Assembly: GCA_016177865.1 (NCBI GenBank)
Contig: JACOUJ010000415.1
Span: 1-12,542 of the forward strand
DNA: 12,542 bases
Reading direction: 5' to 3'
DNA from: Candidatus Rokuibacteriota bacterium
Lineage (GTDB): Bacteria > Methylomirabilota > Methylomirabilia > Rokubacteriales > JACOUJ01
The notes under the pieces: generated by a model
Seen by the model: only the letters and a program-made list of their open reading frames with translations
Database searches by the model: none
What the model was told of the DNA's origin: nothing
Part shown: positions 5,341 through 11,840 of the stretch, piece by piece
Numbering within the stretch: position 1 is the first letter of the stretch
How the letters are laid out: each line of letters starts with the position of its first letter
Translations under genes and position numbers: made by a program

Positions 5341-7907
5341 TGCCACGAGGAAAGAGACGCATCGTCGACGACTCTCAGGAGAATCTTCTGGACATCACCG
5401 CCAAGCTGCGAACAGCCCCATGCGTGCCAGCGCTGCGCGAGGCGGTGAAGGCCTGGCGGGCTGGCGGGTACAAGGGGATAACGGAGACGACCAGGCTCCT
5501 GCTCAACCATTGGTTCCGCACTGATCACCGCCTTGCGAATGGCCGGCCATTCGGCTGGCATCCCTCGCAGCGGGATGCGATTGAGGCAGTGATCTTTGTG
5601 TGGGAATTCGAGAAGGTCCGCACCCGTAAGGGGTTGCTGGAACGATACGCGGAGGACCTCAAGAACGTACGTCTCGCGACCTATGACGAGTTTGCCCGGT
5701 ACTGCATCAAGATGGCGACTGGAAGCGGAAAGACGAAGGTCATGTCCCTCGCGGTCGCATGGCAGTTCTTGAATGCGATGCGGGAGCGGGAGGAGATTGC
5801 CCGTGACTATGCGAAGACCTTCCTGCTGATCGCGCCGAACGTGATTGTGTTCGAACGTCTGAAGATCGACTTCGCTGGGGGCCGGATCTTCCAGGTGGAC
5901 CCTCTCATCCCCAAGGAGCTGAAGATCTTTTGGGACTTCGATTGTGTGATGCGCGGTGAGGGCGAGAAGGCACATGCCGAAGGGACGCTCTTCTTGACGA
6001 ACATCCAACAGTTCTATGAGCGGGGCGGTCGTGAGGATGACGATGAGCCGGATGCGATGGCCGGCGTGCTCGGTCCGAAGCCGCCTGCCCAGAAGTTGGA
6101 GATGGCTGACTTCACGGAACGCATCGCTCTTCGTGAAGGCCGCCTGCTCGTGGTGAACGACGAGGCGCATCATACTCACGACGAGGAGAGCGAGTGGAAC
6201 AGGGTGATCCGGGGACTGCACGCGAGGACGCCACTTGCCGCGCAACTCGATTTCTCGGCGACGCCCCGGTTCCAGAAGGGCGCCTTATTCCCGTGGACGA
6301 TCTGTGACTACCCGCTCAAGCAAGCGATTCTGGATGGGATCGTGAAGCGCCCCATGAAAGGGGTCGCGAAGATCCATGAGGCGAAATCGGATCACGCGAG
6401 CGTAAAGTACCGAGGATACCTTATCGCTGGCGTTGAGCGCTGGCGGGAGTACCGCGACCAGCTCGCACCGCTGGGGAGGAAGCCGATTCTGTTTGGGATG
6501 CTGAACTCGACCGACGAAGCTGACGACGTGGGCGACTGGCTGCGAACCAAGTACCCCGAGGACTTCGGAGGGGACAAGACTCTAGTGATCCATACGAACC
6601 AAACGGGAGAGGTCGCAAAGAGGGATCTCGAACCGGCGCGGCGCTTGGCTCGTGAGGTCGACCTTCCGGAGAATCCCGTGAACGCGCTGGTGAGTGTGCT
6701 GATGCTGCGTGAGGGTTGGGACGTCCAGAATGTTACCGTAGTGGTGGGCCTTCGACCCTATGCGGCGAAAGCGAACATCCTGCCCGAGCAGACGATCGGA
6801 CGAGGCTTGCGCCTCATGTTCCGGGACATTCCTGCGGCTTACCGCGAGCGTGTGGACATCATTGGCAACAAGGCCTTTCTCGACTTCGTCGAGGATCTTG
6901 AGAAGCTGGAAGAGCTTCAGCTCGAGACGTTCGAGGTTGGCAGAGACAAGCTGCATATCGTCACCATCGCGCCGCAGGCGGAACGCGCCGAGTATGATAT
7001 CGGCCTGCCTCTGTTGACACCGGCGCTCGTGCGGCGCAAGAGCCTTGCCGAGCAGATTGCCACTCTTGATGTTCAGAGCTTCAGTTGCCCTGTCTTGCCG
7101 CTGAGGGCGGGCGACAAGGCGGAGAAGACGTTCCGTTACGAAGGCTTCGACCTCCTCACCCTGCAGAAGGAGATCGAGCGGGAATACACCATCCCGGAGC
7201 CGCAGACGCCTCAGGAGGTCATCGGTTATTACGCGCGGCGAATCGCTCAGGAAGTGAAGCTGCCGTCTCAATTCGCGGTGCTCGCCCCAAAGGTCCGCGA
7301 TTTCTTCGAGCATAAGGCGTTCGGTCGGACAGTGGACTTGGAGGATAAGGCGACAATCCGCGCCATGAGCACGAATGTGGCGCACTACGTGTGCGTGCAG
7401 ACGTTCAGGAAGGCATTGTTGAATCTGACCATCGAGGAGCAGCGCCCTCAGCTGCTCGATCCAGCACGGCTCCTGTCATCGACGCCTCCGTTTCCGTGGT
7501 CGCGGCCGGTGTGGGAGGGGCGGAAGTGCGTGTTCAACTTGGTTCCCTGCGATAATGCGTTCGAGCGCGCGTTCGCGAAGTTCCTCGACAGTGCGAGTGA
7601 CGTGACCGCGTTCAGTAAGCTGCCTGAAGTGTTCGGGTTTGCGATCGAGTACACGGACTCGGATATGAACCTTCGTTCCTACTATCCCGACTTTGTCGCA
7701 GTGGACGAGAGCGGAACGCGCTGGCTGCTTGAGACGAAGGGCCAGGAGACCGCAGAGGTAGAGCGCAAAGACGAAGCCGCTCAACGGTGGTGTGAGGATG
7801 CCAGCGAACTCACCAACACACGGTGGCGCTATCTCAAGGTGCCGCAGAAGCAGTTCGAGCAACTACAGGCGGCGACCCTGGCGGATTTCACAATGCTGCA
7901 CGTCTGA
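5340..7907 (+). CDS. res: Type III restriction endonuclease subunit (Res)
   Basis: An 855-residue superfamily 2 helicase-nuclease, the ATP-dependent cutting subunit that works with Mod. Walker A is MATGSGKTK (residues 125-133), the DEAH-type box is VVNDEAHH (271-278), motif III is FSATPR (305-310), motif V is MLREGWDVQNV (455-465), and motif VI is QTIGRGLRLM (484-493). A C-terminal PD-(D/E)xK nuclease shows YYPDFVAV (Pro783-Asp784) and LLETKG (Glu798, Lys800). All key residues are present, so the system looks active. The ATG shares a base with the TAA of mod. About 380 bases without a gene follow, so the next operon has its own start. Confidence 0.93.
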   Translation: MPRGKRRIVDDSQENLLDITAKLRTAPCVPALREAVKAWRAGGYKGITETTRLLLNHWFRTDHRLANGRPFGWHPSQRDAIEAVIFVWEFEKVRTRKGLLERYAEDLKNVRLATYDEFARYCIKMATGSGKTKVMSLAVAWQFLNAMREREEIARDYAKTFLLIAPNVIVFERLKIDFAGGRIFQVDPLIPKELKIFWDFDCVMRGEGEKAHAEGTLFLTNIQQFYERGGREDDDEPDAMAGVLGPKPPAQKLEMADFTERIALREGRLLVVNDEAHHTHDEESEWNRVIRGLHARTPLAAQLDFSATPRFQKGALFPWTICDYPLKQAILDGIVKRPMKGVAKIHEAKSDHASVKYRGYLIAGVERWREYRDQLAPLGRKPILFGMLNSTDEADDVGDWLRTKYPEDFGGDKTLVIHTNQTGEVAKRDLEPARRLAREVDLPENPVNALVSVLMLREGWDVQNVTVVVGLRPYAAKANILPEQTIGRGLRLMFRDIPAAYRERVDIIGNKAFLDFVEDLEKLEELQLETFEVGRDKLHIVTIAPQAERAEYDIGLPLLTPALVRRKSLAEQIATLDVQSFSCPVLPLRAGDKAEKTFRYEGFDLLTLQKEIEREYTIPEPQTPQEVIGYYARRIAQEVKLPSQFAVLAPKVRDFFEHKAFGRTVDLEDKATIRAMSTNVAHYVCVQTFRKALLNLTIEEQRPQLLDPARLLSSTPPFPWSRPVWEGRKCVFNLVPCDNAFERAFAKFLDSASDVTAFSKLPEVFGFAIEYTDSDMNLRSYYPDFVAVDESGTRWLLETKGQETAEVERKDEAAQRWCEDASELTNTRWRYLKVPQKQFEQLQAATLADFTMLHV

Positions 7908-8138
7908 GAATCTCTGCTGGGGAGCCATGTGGAGGCGAGCTGGAAGCGGAGTGGAATTTCCTAAGGGAGCCGGGGACAAGTCGGCCTTGCGGGTGCGGCC
8001 GGCTACGCCCTCGACGTCGGATGAGGGGCGGGGCCCCAGGCGGTTGGCGGCGTGTCCTAGAGATACGCGATTCGGCTAGGATTTTCGACGAGATTGGGAA
8101 CCCGCATGGAAGCACCTGGGGAGGCCGCACGGTTGGTC

Positions 8139-8168
8139 TTGACAGGGACGGTGGGAGCGTAGGACAAT
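8139..8168 (+). promoter_or_regulatory. Possible sigma-70-type promoter of the carrier-protein operon
   Basis: A perfect TTGACA at 8139-8144 and a weaker GACAAT at 8163-8168 (four of six matches) are 18 bases apart. Transcription would begin near 8175 and produce a leader of about 110 bases containing the inverted repeats. The -35 is convincing and the -10 is modest. Confidence 0.5.
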
Positions 8169-8191
8169 TGATGCGCTTTTAGGAGCAGTCC

Positions 8192-8261
8192 AAGCCCAAA
8201 CTGATCGCACTGGAGACGCAGGCTGTAACGCCTGCGGGCCAGAGCGGGGTCGTTTGGGCTT
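8192..8261 (+). promoter_or_regulatory. Nested inverted-repeat structure in the 5' leader
   Basis: Outer arms AAGCCCAAAC (8192-8201) and GTTTGGGCTT (8252-8261) are perfect 10-base complements. Inside them CTGG (8210-8213) pairs with CCAG (8239-8242), and CGCAGGC (8217-8223) pairs with GCCTGCG (8230-8236) around the loop TGTAAC. The RNA would fold into one long interrupted hairpin ending 11 bases before the ribosome site GGAGGG at 8273-8278. There is no T-run, so it is not a simple terminator. It could be a leader regulatory RNA, a protein-binding site or a DNA cruciform. I match it to no known riboswitch class. Confidence 0.6.
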
Positions 8262-8285
8262 TCGTGTTATTCGGAGGGCTGCTCG

Positions 8286-8567
8286 ATGGCTAGCCTACAA
8301 GAGGTCATAGTCCGGATCGGACACGTGATCCGCGAGTACAACGCGGACGCTGGGAAATCCATCCGCTCGACCCAGCTGTCACCCAACGACCACTTCTGCG
8401 ACGATCTGGGTGGTGACTCAATGGACCTGATCGCGCTCGTCCTCGGACTGGAGGATGCCTTCCAAATCTCAATCGGAGAGGACGAGCTCGTGGACGCCAA
8501 TCCGTGGCGGCTCGGGAACCTGGCAACCTACGTCCAGCGGAAAATGCAGGAGTCGCCTGTTGGCTAG
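8286..8567 (+). CDS. Acyl-carrier-protein-like protein
   Basis: A 93-residue carrier protein. The core DDLGGDSMDLIALVLGLEDA (residues 39-58) matches the ACP/PCP helix II motif; Ser45 in GGDSMDL is the expected 4'-phosphopantetheine site. Flanking helices and length fit the family (normally 75-90). The sequence departs from primary-metabolism AcpP (an N-terminal extension, and NPWRLGNLATYV where AcpP has a short TVGDA-type segment), and no fatty-acid genes are nearby, so it is probably a dedicated carrier for this operon. GGAGGG at 8273-8278 sets the start. Its last codons overlap the probable TTG start of the TS-like gene by eight bases. It would need a phosphopantetheinyl transferase from elsewhere. 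The tethered cargo is unknown; the fold call is firm and the role is not. Confidence 0.85.
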   Translation: MASLQEVIVRIGHVIREYNADAGKSIRSTQLSPNDHFCDDLGGDSMDLIALVLGLEDAFQISIGEDELVDANPWRLGNLATYVQRKMQESPVG

Positions 8568-9354
8568 GGTGCGCTTCAAGGATGAACCGATGCAGGAGGT
8601 AATCGACGCGAGCGGGCCCTCTGCGGGATGGCTGCGTGTGATCGAGAAGCTGCTGGCTTTGTCGGGGCACGAGGCGTACTACCTCACGGTGAGGATGACG
8701 GCACCGTTCGAGCGGGACCTCGTCATCGATGGCGCTTTCGCACGGTTTGCTCGTCATCGCGGTGTGCCGTCAATTGACGGCATCGCCGCCACGATCTTCC
8801 CGCGGTCGTTCTATCGCTTTAACTGCGAGGGTGATCGTCACGTCCTTTACATGCGCTATCCGGAGTTCCGAGCGAGGGCGCCACGGTTCCTCGGCAAGCG
8901 GCCGACGTTTTCCTACTTCAGCCGCTTGGTTGCCTGGGAGCCCGTCGGTGTTGACGCCCCTGTCAACCAGCTTGAGGCGTTCATCACGCGGATGCGGGAA
9001 CACAAGGCCAAGCGAGAAGCGTGGTACTTCTATCCGATCATCGACCCTACGCGCGACCTGAACAAGATCATGAGCGGCCCCTGCCTGACTGCGATCGATC
9101 TGAAATATGAGATCGAGCACAACACCCTGAACCTTTTCGCGTTCTACCGGGATCATGAGTTTGCTGAAAAGGCGCTCGGGAACTACGTCGGACTGAGTCA
9201 CCTGCTCGAGTTCTTGTGTGACCAGACGAAGACTGCGGCAGGAGCCATCACCTGTGTCTCGCTTCGCGCACGCATCGAGCAAGGTTATGCTGGCGACCTC
9301 GATAAGGTGCTCGCTGAGGTTCAGCGTGGAGCACGCGGGAAGCGGCGCTCATGA
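8560..9354 (+). CDS. Divergent thymidylate-synthase-like protein
   Basis: A 264-residue protein whose C-terminal half follows thymidylate synthase (ThyA) order. VNQLEAFITRMREHKAKREA (residues 135-154) matches the helix before the phosphate-binding Arg pair, here Lys-Arg. MSGPC (171-175) carries the nucleophilic Cys175. YRDHEFAEKALGNYVGLSHL (196-215) corresponds to the QRSCD..LGLPFN segment, keeping Arg197 and Asn208 with Glu200 for Asp. AAGAITCVSLRARIE stands where ThyA has GDxHxY, and its His and Tyr are missing. It is probably a TS-fold enzyme on another pyrimidine substrate, or a catalytically changed paralogue. TTG 8560 is chosen because AGGAG lies at 8548-8552; GTG 8569 and ATG 8590 are alternatives. 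It overlaps both neighbours and is translationally coupled to the carrier protein. The homology call comes from motif reading only. Confidence 0.65.
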   Translation: MARVRFKDEPMQEVIDASGPSAGWLRVIEKLLALSGHEAYYLTVRMTAPFERDLVIDGAFARFARHRGVPSIDGIAATIFPRSFYRFNCEGDRHVLYMRYPEFRARAPRFLGKRPTFSYFSRLVAWEPVGVDAPVNQLEAFITRMREHKAKREAWYFYPIIDPTRDLNKIMSGPCLTAIDLKYEIEHNTLNLFAFYRDHEFAEKALGNYVGLSHLLEFLCDQTKTAAGAITCVSLRARIEQGYAGDLDKVLAEVQRGARGKRRS

Positions 9355-9980
9355 AAGCAACCCGGCTAAAGGAGCTGATCCTCCACGTCACCGAGAAGAC
9401 CGGCCCGGTATCGCGCCTGAAGCTCGCGAAGTTGGTCTACCTCATCGATTGGTCCTTCTACCGCCGGCACGGCCGCCCGCTCACCAAGGCGTACTACCTT
9501 AGGGAAAGACGGGGACCCGTTCCGGCCACGTTCGGGAAGGACCTCGAAGAGATGATGGGCTTCGAGATCGAGTTGAAGCGCGGGGCCGTAGCTCCGGGGA
9601 TCAGAAGGCGCTTCACGCCATCGTTCGACGAGGCCGAGGCAAGCGTCATAGACGAGGTACTTCGGAGGTACGGGCGGCGCTCGGAGCGTGACCTGCTCGT
9701 CGCGACGTATGTATCAAAGCCGATGAAGGCTCTGCTCAAAGAGGAGCGGGCGGGATCGGTGCGGAAGCACGAGGGAATCTCGTTCGGCCGATTCCCCAGC
9801 GAGGCACACGATAGAGGGAGCGCTGATCGGGATGAAGCCCCGGCGGAGGGCAGATTCGAGTACGTCGCCCCCGGCCAGATCACGGCGGGGGACACGCGGG
9901 AGCTAATGCTGGGGTTTCTTGAGGCGCTTCCCCTGGTGATGACCGCCCAAGAGCTGTTGGGCGATGATATGGAAACGTGA
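9351..9980 (+). CDS. Panacea/SocA-like (DUF4065) antitoxin-type protein
   Basis: A 209-residue protein whose first 80 residues match the DUF4065 domain: RLKLAKLVYLIDWSFYRRHG (residues 22-41), then PLTKAYYLRERRGPVPATF with the characteristic Gly-Pro-Val. This domain occurs in phage GepA and SocA-type proteins and in Panacea antitoxins, which neutralise many unrelated toxins encoded next to them. The C-terminal part is charged and ends in a leucine-rich helix (LMLGFLEALPLVMTAQELL). The ATG overlaps the TGA of the TS-like gene, and the MazF-like gene starts three bases after the stop, so all three are one operon. Its partner is probably the MazF-like toxin, but the TS-like protein is an alternative target. 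The domain call is good; the pairing is inferred. Confidence 0.8.
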   Translation: MKATRLKELILHVTEKTGPVSRLKLAKLVYLIDWSFYRRHGRPLTKAYYLRERRGPVPATFGKDLEEMMGFEIELKRGAVAPGIRRRFTPSFDEAEASVIDEVLRRYGRRSERDLLVATYVSKPMKALLKEERAGSVRKHEGISFGRFPSEAHDRGSADRDEAPAEGRFEYVAPGQITAGDTRELMLGFLEALPLVMTAQELLGDDMET

Positions 9981-9983
9981 CGA

Positions 9984-10388
9984 ATGACGCCTCCAAAGAT
10001 TGATCCGGCTGCTTGGAATGACGGGCGTAGCTTCATTCAGGGTGAAGTGTACCTCGCCAGCGACAAGTACGTGTCGGAGTCGCTAAAGACTGCGTTCGGG
10101 CTCGACGTTAAGAAGGAGCGCCCGGTCCTCATCTTGCAAAACGACCGCCTGAACGCAGTACCGCAGATGCCAGTGATCCTGGTGGCGCCGATCACGAGCC
10201 AGAAGCGCGTCTTCGAGAACGACTACGCACTGCAGGCGGACGGCACACTCCTGCACTATGATTCGATTGTTCAGCTGAGTTTAGTGCACGCGATCCCGAA
10301 GCGGGCCTTGGTCAAGCGGCTCGGCAAGCTGAAGGAAGCGGAGCTGCACGCGGTCAAGGACCGGCTGCGCCGCAAGTTTGCGCTATGA
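9984..10388 (+). CDS. Second MazF/PemK-like toxin
   Basis: A 134-residue MazF-fold protein, distinct from the toxin at 2795-3166. Conserved pieces are GEVYLASDKY (residues 20-29), KKERPVLILQND (43-54) and VAPITSQKR (67-75). Arg46 and Thr71 fit the catalytic pair, so RNA cutting is plausible. An insertion (YVSESLKTAFGLDV) between the first two segments and an N-terminal extension make it slightly longer than typical MazF. It follows the Panacea-like gene by three bases. It faces the glycosylase gene end to end with six bases between them, so there is no room for a terminator there. It could be the effector of the operon, kept in check by the DUF4065 protein. Confidence 0.85.
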   Translation: MTPPKIDPAAWNDGRSFIQGEVYLASDKYVSESLKTAFGLDVKKERPVLILQNDRLNAVPQMPVILVAPITSQKRVFENDYALQADGTLLHYDSIVQLSLVHAIPKRALVKRLGKLKEAELHAVKDRLRRKFAL

Positions 10389-10394
10389 GAGAGG

Positions 10395-10997
10395 TTAGAG
10401 CTTGACGTATTGGAAGTCCTCGAGCTGCTCGGACCTCGAGCGCCGCGTGTTCATTACTCGTTGGCTGGGGTGAAACAGAGGTATGAGGATGCGGCCGTCC
10501 GAGAGCTGAACGAGCTTGCGGTGGTGGGTAGAGAGAGACGCACGAAGACCGTACAGCAGTCCGATAGCGACGAGCGCCACAGTGCCAAGAGTCACGATGA
10601 TCCCGGGGGAGACGAGATCAAGCTGTCTCCTCAGATAGACCGAGCAATTGTGGATTTCGGTTCGGGTGGGTGGAGAGTTTCGGCCGCGTGGGTCGCAGGG
10701 GTTGCACAGCACCGCGTTGGTGACATAGACGCGGTCTCGCGAGAGCCCGGCGGACGCGAGGAGCCACTCGAAGTTTCGCCCGGTGACGTCGCCGTGAAGG
10801 GGAACACGCGATCGGTCGGCGCCATAACGGCCCGGAGCTTCAGCAATGAACATCACCGAAGCGCCGAGTGGACCGTTATTGGAGCCAATGACAGCGCATT
10901 TCTTGGACAGCCGGGGGCAAAGCCGACACGCGATAGCCTCCCGGAAGAGATGTTCGAAGTGGATTCGCGCGCTGTCGTGTTCGATCGAGGCCGTCAT
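10395..10997 (-). CDS. Uracil-DNA glycosylase family protein (Fe-S, family 4/5-like)
   Basis: A 200-residue protein of the uracil-DNA glycosylase superfamily; such enzymes remove uracil or damaged bases from DNA to start base-excision repair. Motif 1 is MFIAEAPGRYG (Ala52-Glu-Ala-Pro-Gly56), and the distal motif is FHPSQR with His176. Cysteines at 24 and 27 (CRLC) plus 98 and 118 have the layout of the 4Fe-4S ligands of family 4/5 enzymes; Cys34 and Cys101 are extra. The region after motif 1 (RNFEWLLASAGLSRDRVYVTNAV) is typical. Length is normal and no lesion is seen. It is transcribed toward the MazF-like gene (six-base gap) and starts 80 bases from the divergent gene at 11078. It could be ordinary repair or part of a pyrimidine-focused locus; substrate preference cannot be read from the sequence. 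Confidence 0.85.
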   Translation of the reverse strand: MTASIEHDSARIHFEHLFREAIACRLCPRLSKKCAVIGSNNGPLGASVMFIAEAPGRYGADRSRVPLHGDVTGRNFEWLLASAGLSRDRVYVTNAVLCNPCDPRGRNSPPTRTEIHNCSVYLRRQLDLVSPGIIVTLGTVALVAIGLLYGLRASLSTHHRKLVQLSDGRILIPLFHPSQRVMNTRRSRSEQLEDFQYVKL

Positions 10998-11077
10998 ATC
11001 GACCAGGACTGTAGCACGATGACTCCGCCGGCCCCAAGTTCTCGAGCGGTCGTTGTTTGTTGTGGCGGAGCCGTGTG

Positions 11078-11641
11078 ATGGCAGGCGCCGCGGAGGCTCT
11101 GCGAGCTCTACAGGTCGAGCAGCGCCAGCACGACCTGCGGGCGCACGAAGACATAGTCCACCTCCCCTATCCTGACCGCATGCGTCATCTCACATTCCAT
11201 GTCGCCAAGTACGCTGGACGGCTCGCCAGACGGGAACCTGAGGCTGGCGAAACGGAGCGAACCGTCGTCGACGCCTTTATTGTCGGATTGAGCGCGGGGG
11301 ACGTGTTGCGACTTAACTTCGCGGAGGAACTAGGGGGGCATGTCCTTCTTGGCGAACATGGAGATCTCGCAGCGCTGGGCCGCGGTCTGAACGCTGGTCG
11401 CATTGGGAGGAACACGGTCGTGGAGTGGTACTTCCGCGAGCTTGCCGACGTCGCGGGCCGAATGGCAAAAGCGTGTGAATCGCTCGACCATATGGAAGCA
11501 GTCCCGTATCGTCAAATGCTGTCGACTGCCGTGATCCAGCTGTGCCGTGCAACGCTGGTGGCCGCGAGTCTCCTGATGATCGACCTTGAGAGTGTGGTTC
11601 GTGCTCGTTGGCAAGCAATTGAATCGGAGAGTGTTCTATGA
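11078..11641 (+). CDS. Alpha-helical protein, possibly MazG-like; function unknown
   Basis: A 187-residue protein I do not recognise with certainty. It is almost all helix and seems to hold two similar halves: LTFHVAKYAGRLARREPEAG followed by DAFIVGLSAGDVL, and WYFRELADVAGRMAKACESL followed by a long helix ending in IDLESVVRARWQAIE. The helix pattern and the closing Asp-Leu-Glu-x-Val-Val-Arg resemble MazG-type all-alpha NTP pyrophosphohydrolases, but the metal-binding ExxE pattern is not clear, so this is a weak suggestion. ATG 11078 has GGAG at 11067-11070; coding-like sequence before the inner ATG at 11180 supports the longer form. It is divergent from the glycosylase gene. A coding-like stretch continues in another frame past its stop (see 11631-11735). 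Confidence 0.6.
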   Translation: MAGAAEALRALQVEQRQHDLRAHEDIVHLPYPDRMRHLTFHVAKYAGRLARREPEAGETERTVVDAFIVGLSAGDVLRLNFAEELGGHVLLGEHGDLAALGRGLNAGRIGRNTVVEWYFRELADVAGRMAKACESLDHMEAVPYRQMLSTAVIQLCRATLVAASLLMIDLESVVRARWQAIESESVL

Positions 11642-11735
11642 CTATGCCCGATTGTCCAAGCTCGATGGGCTTGCGCTGAATTGGCCACGGGTAGCGGGGC
11701 CATTTCGAGACGTGAAGCCAGGGCCATATCAATGA
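11631..11735 (+). other. Short open frame overlapping the end of the helical-protein gene
   Basis: From GTG 11631 the frame reads 34 residues beginning FYDYARLSKLDGLALNWPRV and ending GPFRDVKPGPYQ. The composition is protein-like rather than the Arg/Pro noise of shadow frames. It is offset by one base from the preceding gene, so it may be the displaced C-terminus of that protein after a small indel, a small overlapping gene, or chance. There is no ribosome site at a good distance. Confidence 0.3.
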
Positions 11736-11760
11736 GCGGTGGCATCGTGAGAGCAGAGAC

Positions 11761-11772
11761 CTAGGATCCTAG
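11761..11772. repeat. 12-base perfect palindrome
   Basis: CTAGGATCCTAG is self-complementary and lies 69 bases before the GTG of the binding-protein gene. It could be an operator for a dimeric regulator; no promoter boxes are evident around it. Confidence 0.4.
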
Positions 11773-11840
11773 AACACGGTGATCCAGGAGATTGGTAGCG
11801 ACGCAGGGGTGCTTGTTTCGTGTCCGTAGGGAGGCAAGCC

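Larger units (their letters stand above)
7908..8285. other. Gene-free leader region before the carrier-protein operon
   Basis: The stretch has no convincing gene. Its left half (7908-8130) shows nothing I recognise. Its right half holds a possible promoter (8139-8168), a nested inverted repeat (8192-8261) and the ribosome site GGAGGG (8273-8278) of the acyl-carrier-protein-like gene. No T-run follows Res, so no intrinsic terminator for the restriction operon is visible. Confidence 0.6.

Noticed and set aside
5163..6245. A 360-codon antisense frame over the end of Mod and start of Res
   Set aside because: It lies wholly opposite well-supported genes with all catalytic motifs and resembles no family.
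6582..7385. A 267-codon antisense frame within Res
   Set aside because: Shadow of the Res helicase; no recognisable domain or start site.
8192..8261. Integron attC site
   Set aside because: The outer arms (GTTTGGGC) do not fit the GTTRRRY core, there is no partner RYYYAAC, and no integron integrase or second site is present.
8455..8559. Upstream ATG for the TS-like gene
   Set aside because: It would put 35 extra residues inside the carrier-protein gene with no ribosome site; TTG 8560 has AGGAG seven bases before it.
10410..11078. A 222-codon plus-strand frame opposite the glycosylase gene
   Set aside because: The minus strand carries the glycosylase motifs and Fe-S cysteines; the plus frame has no family features.
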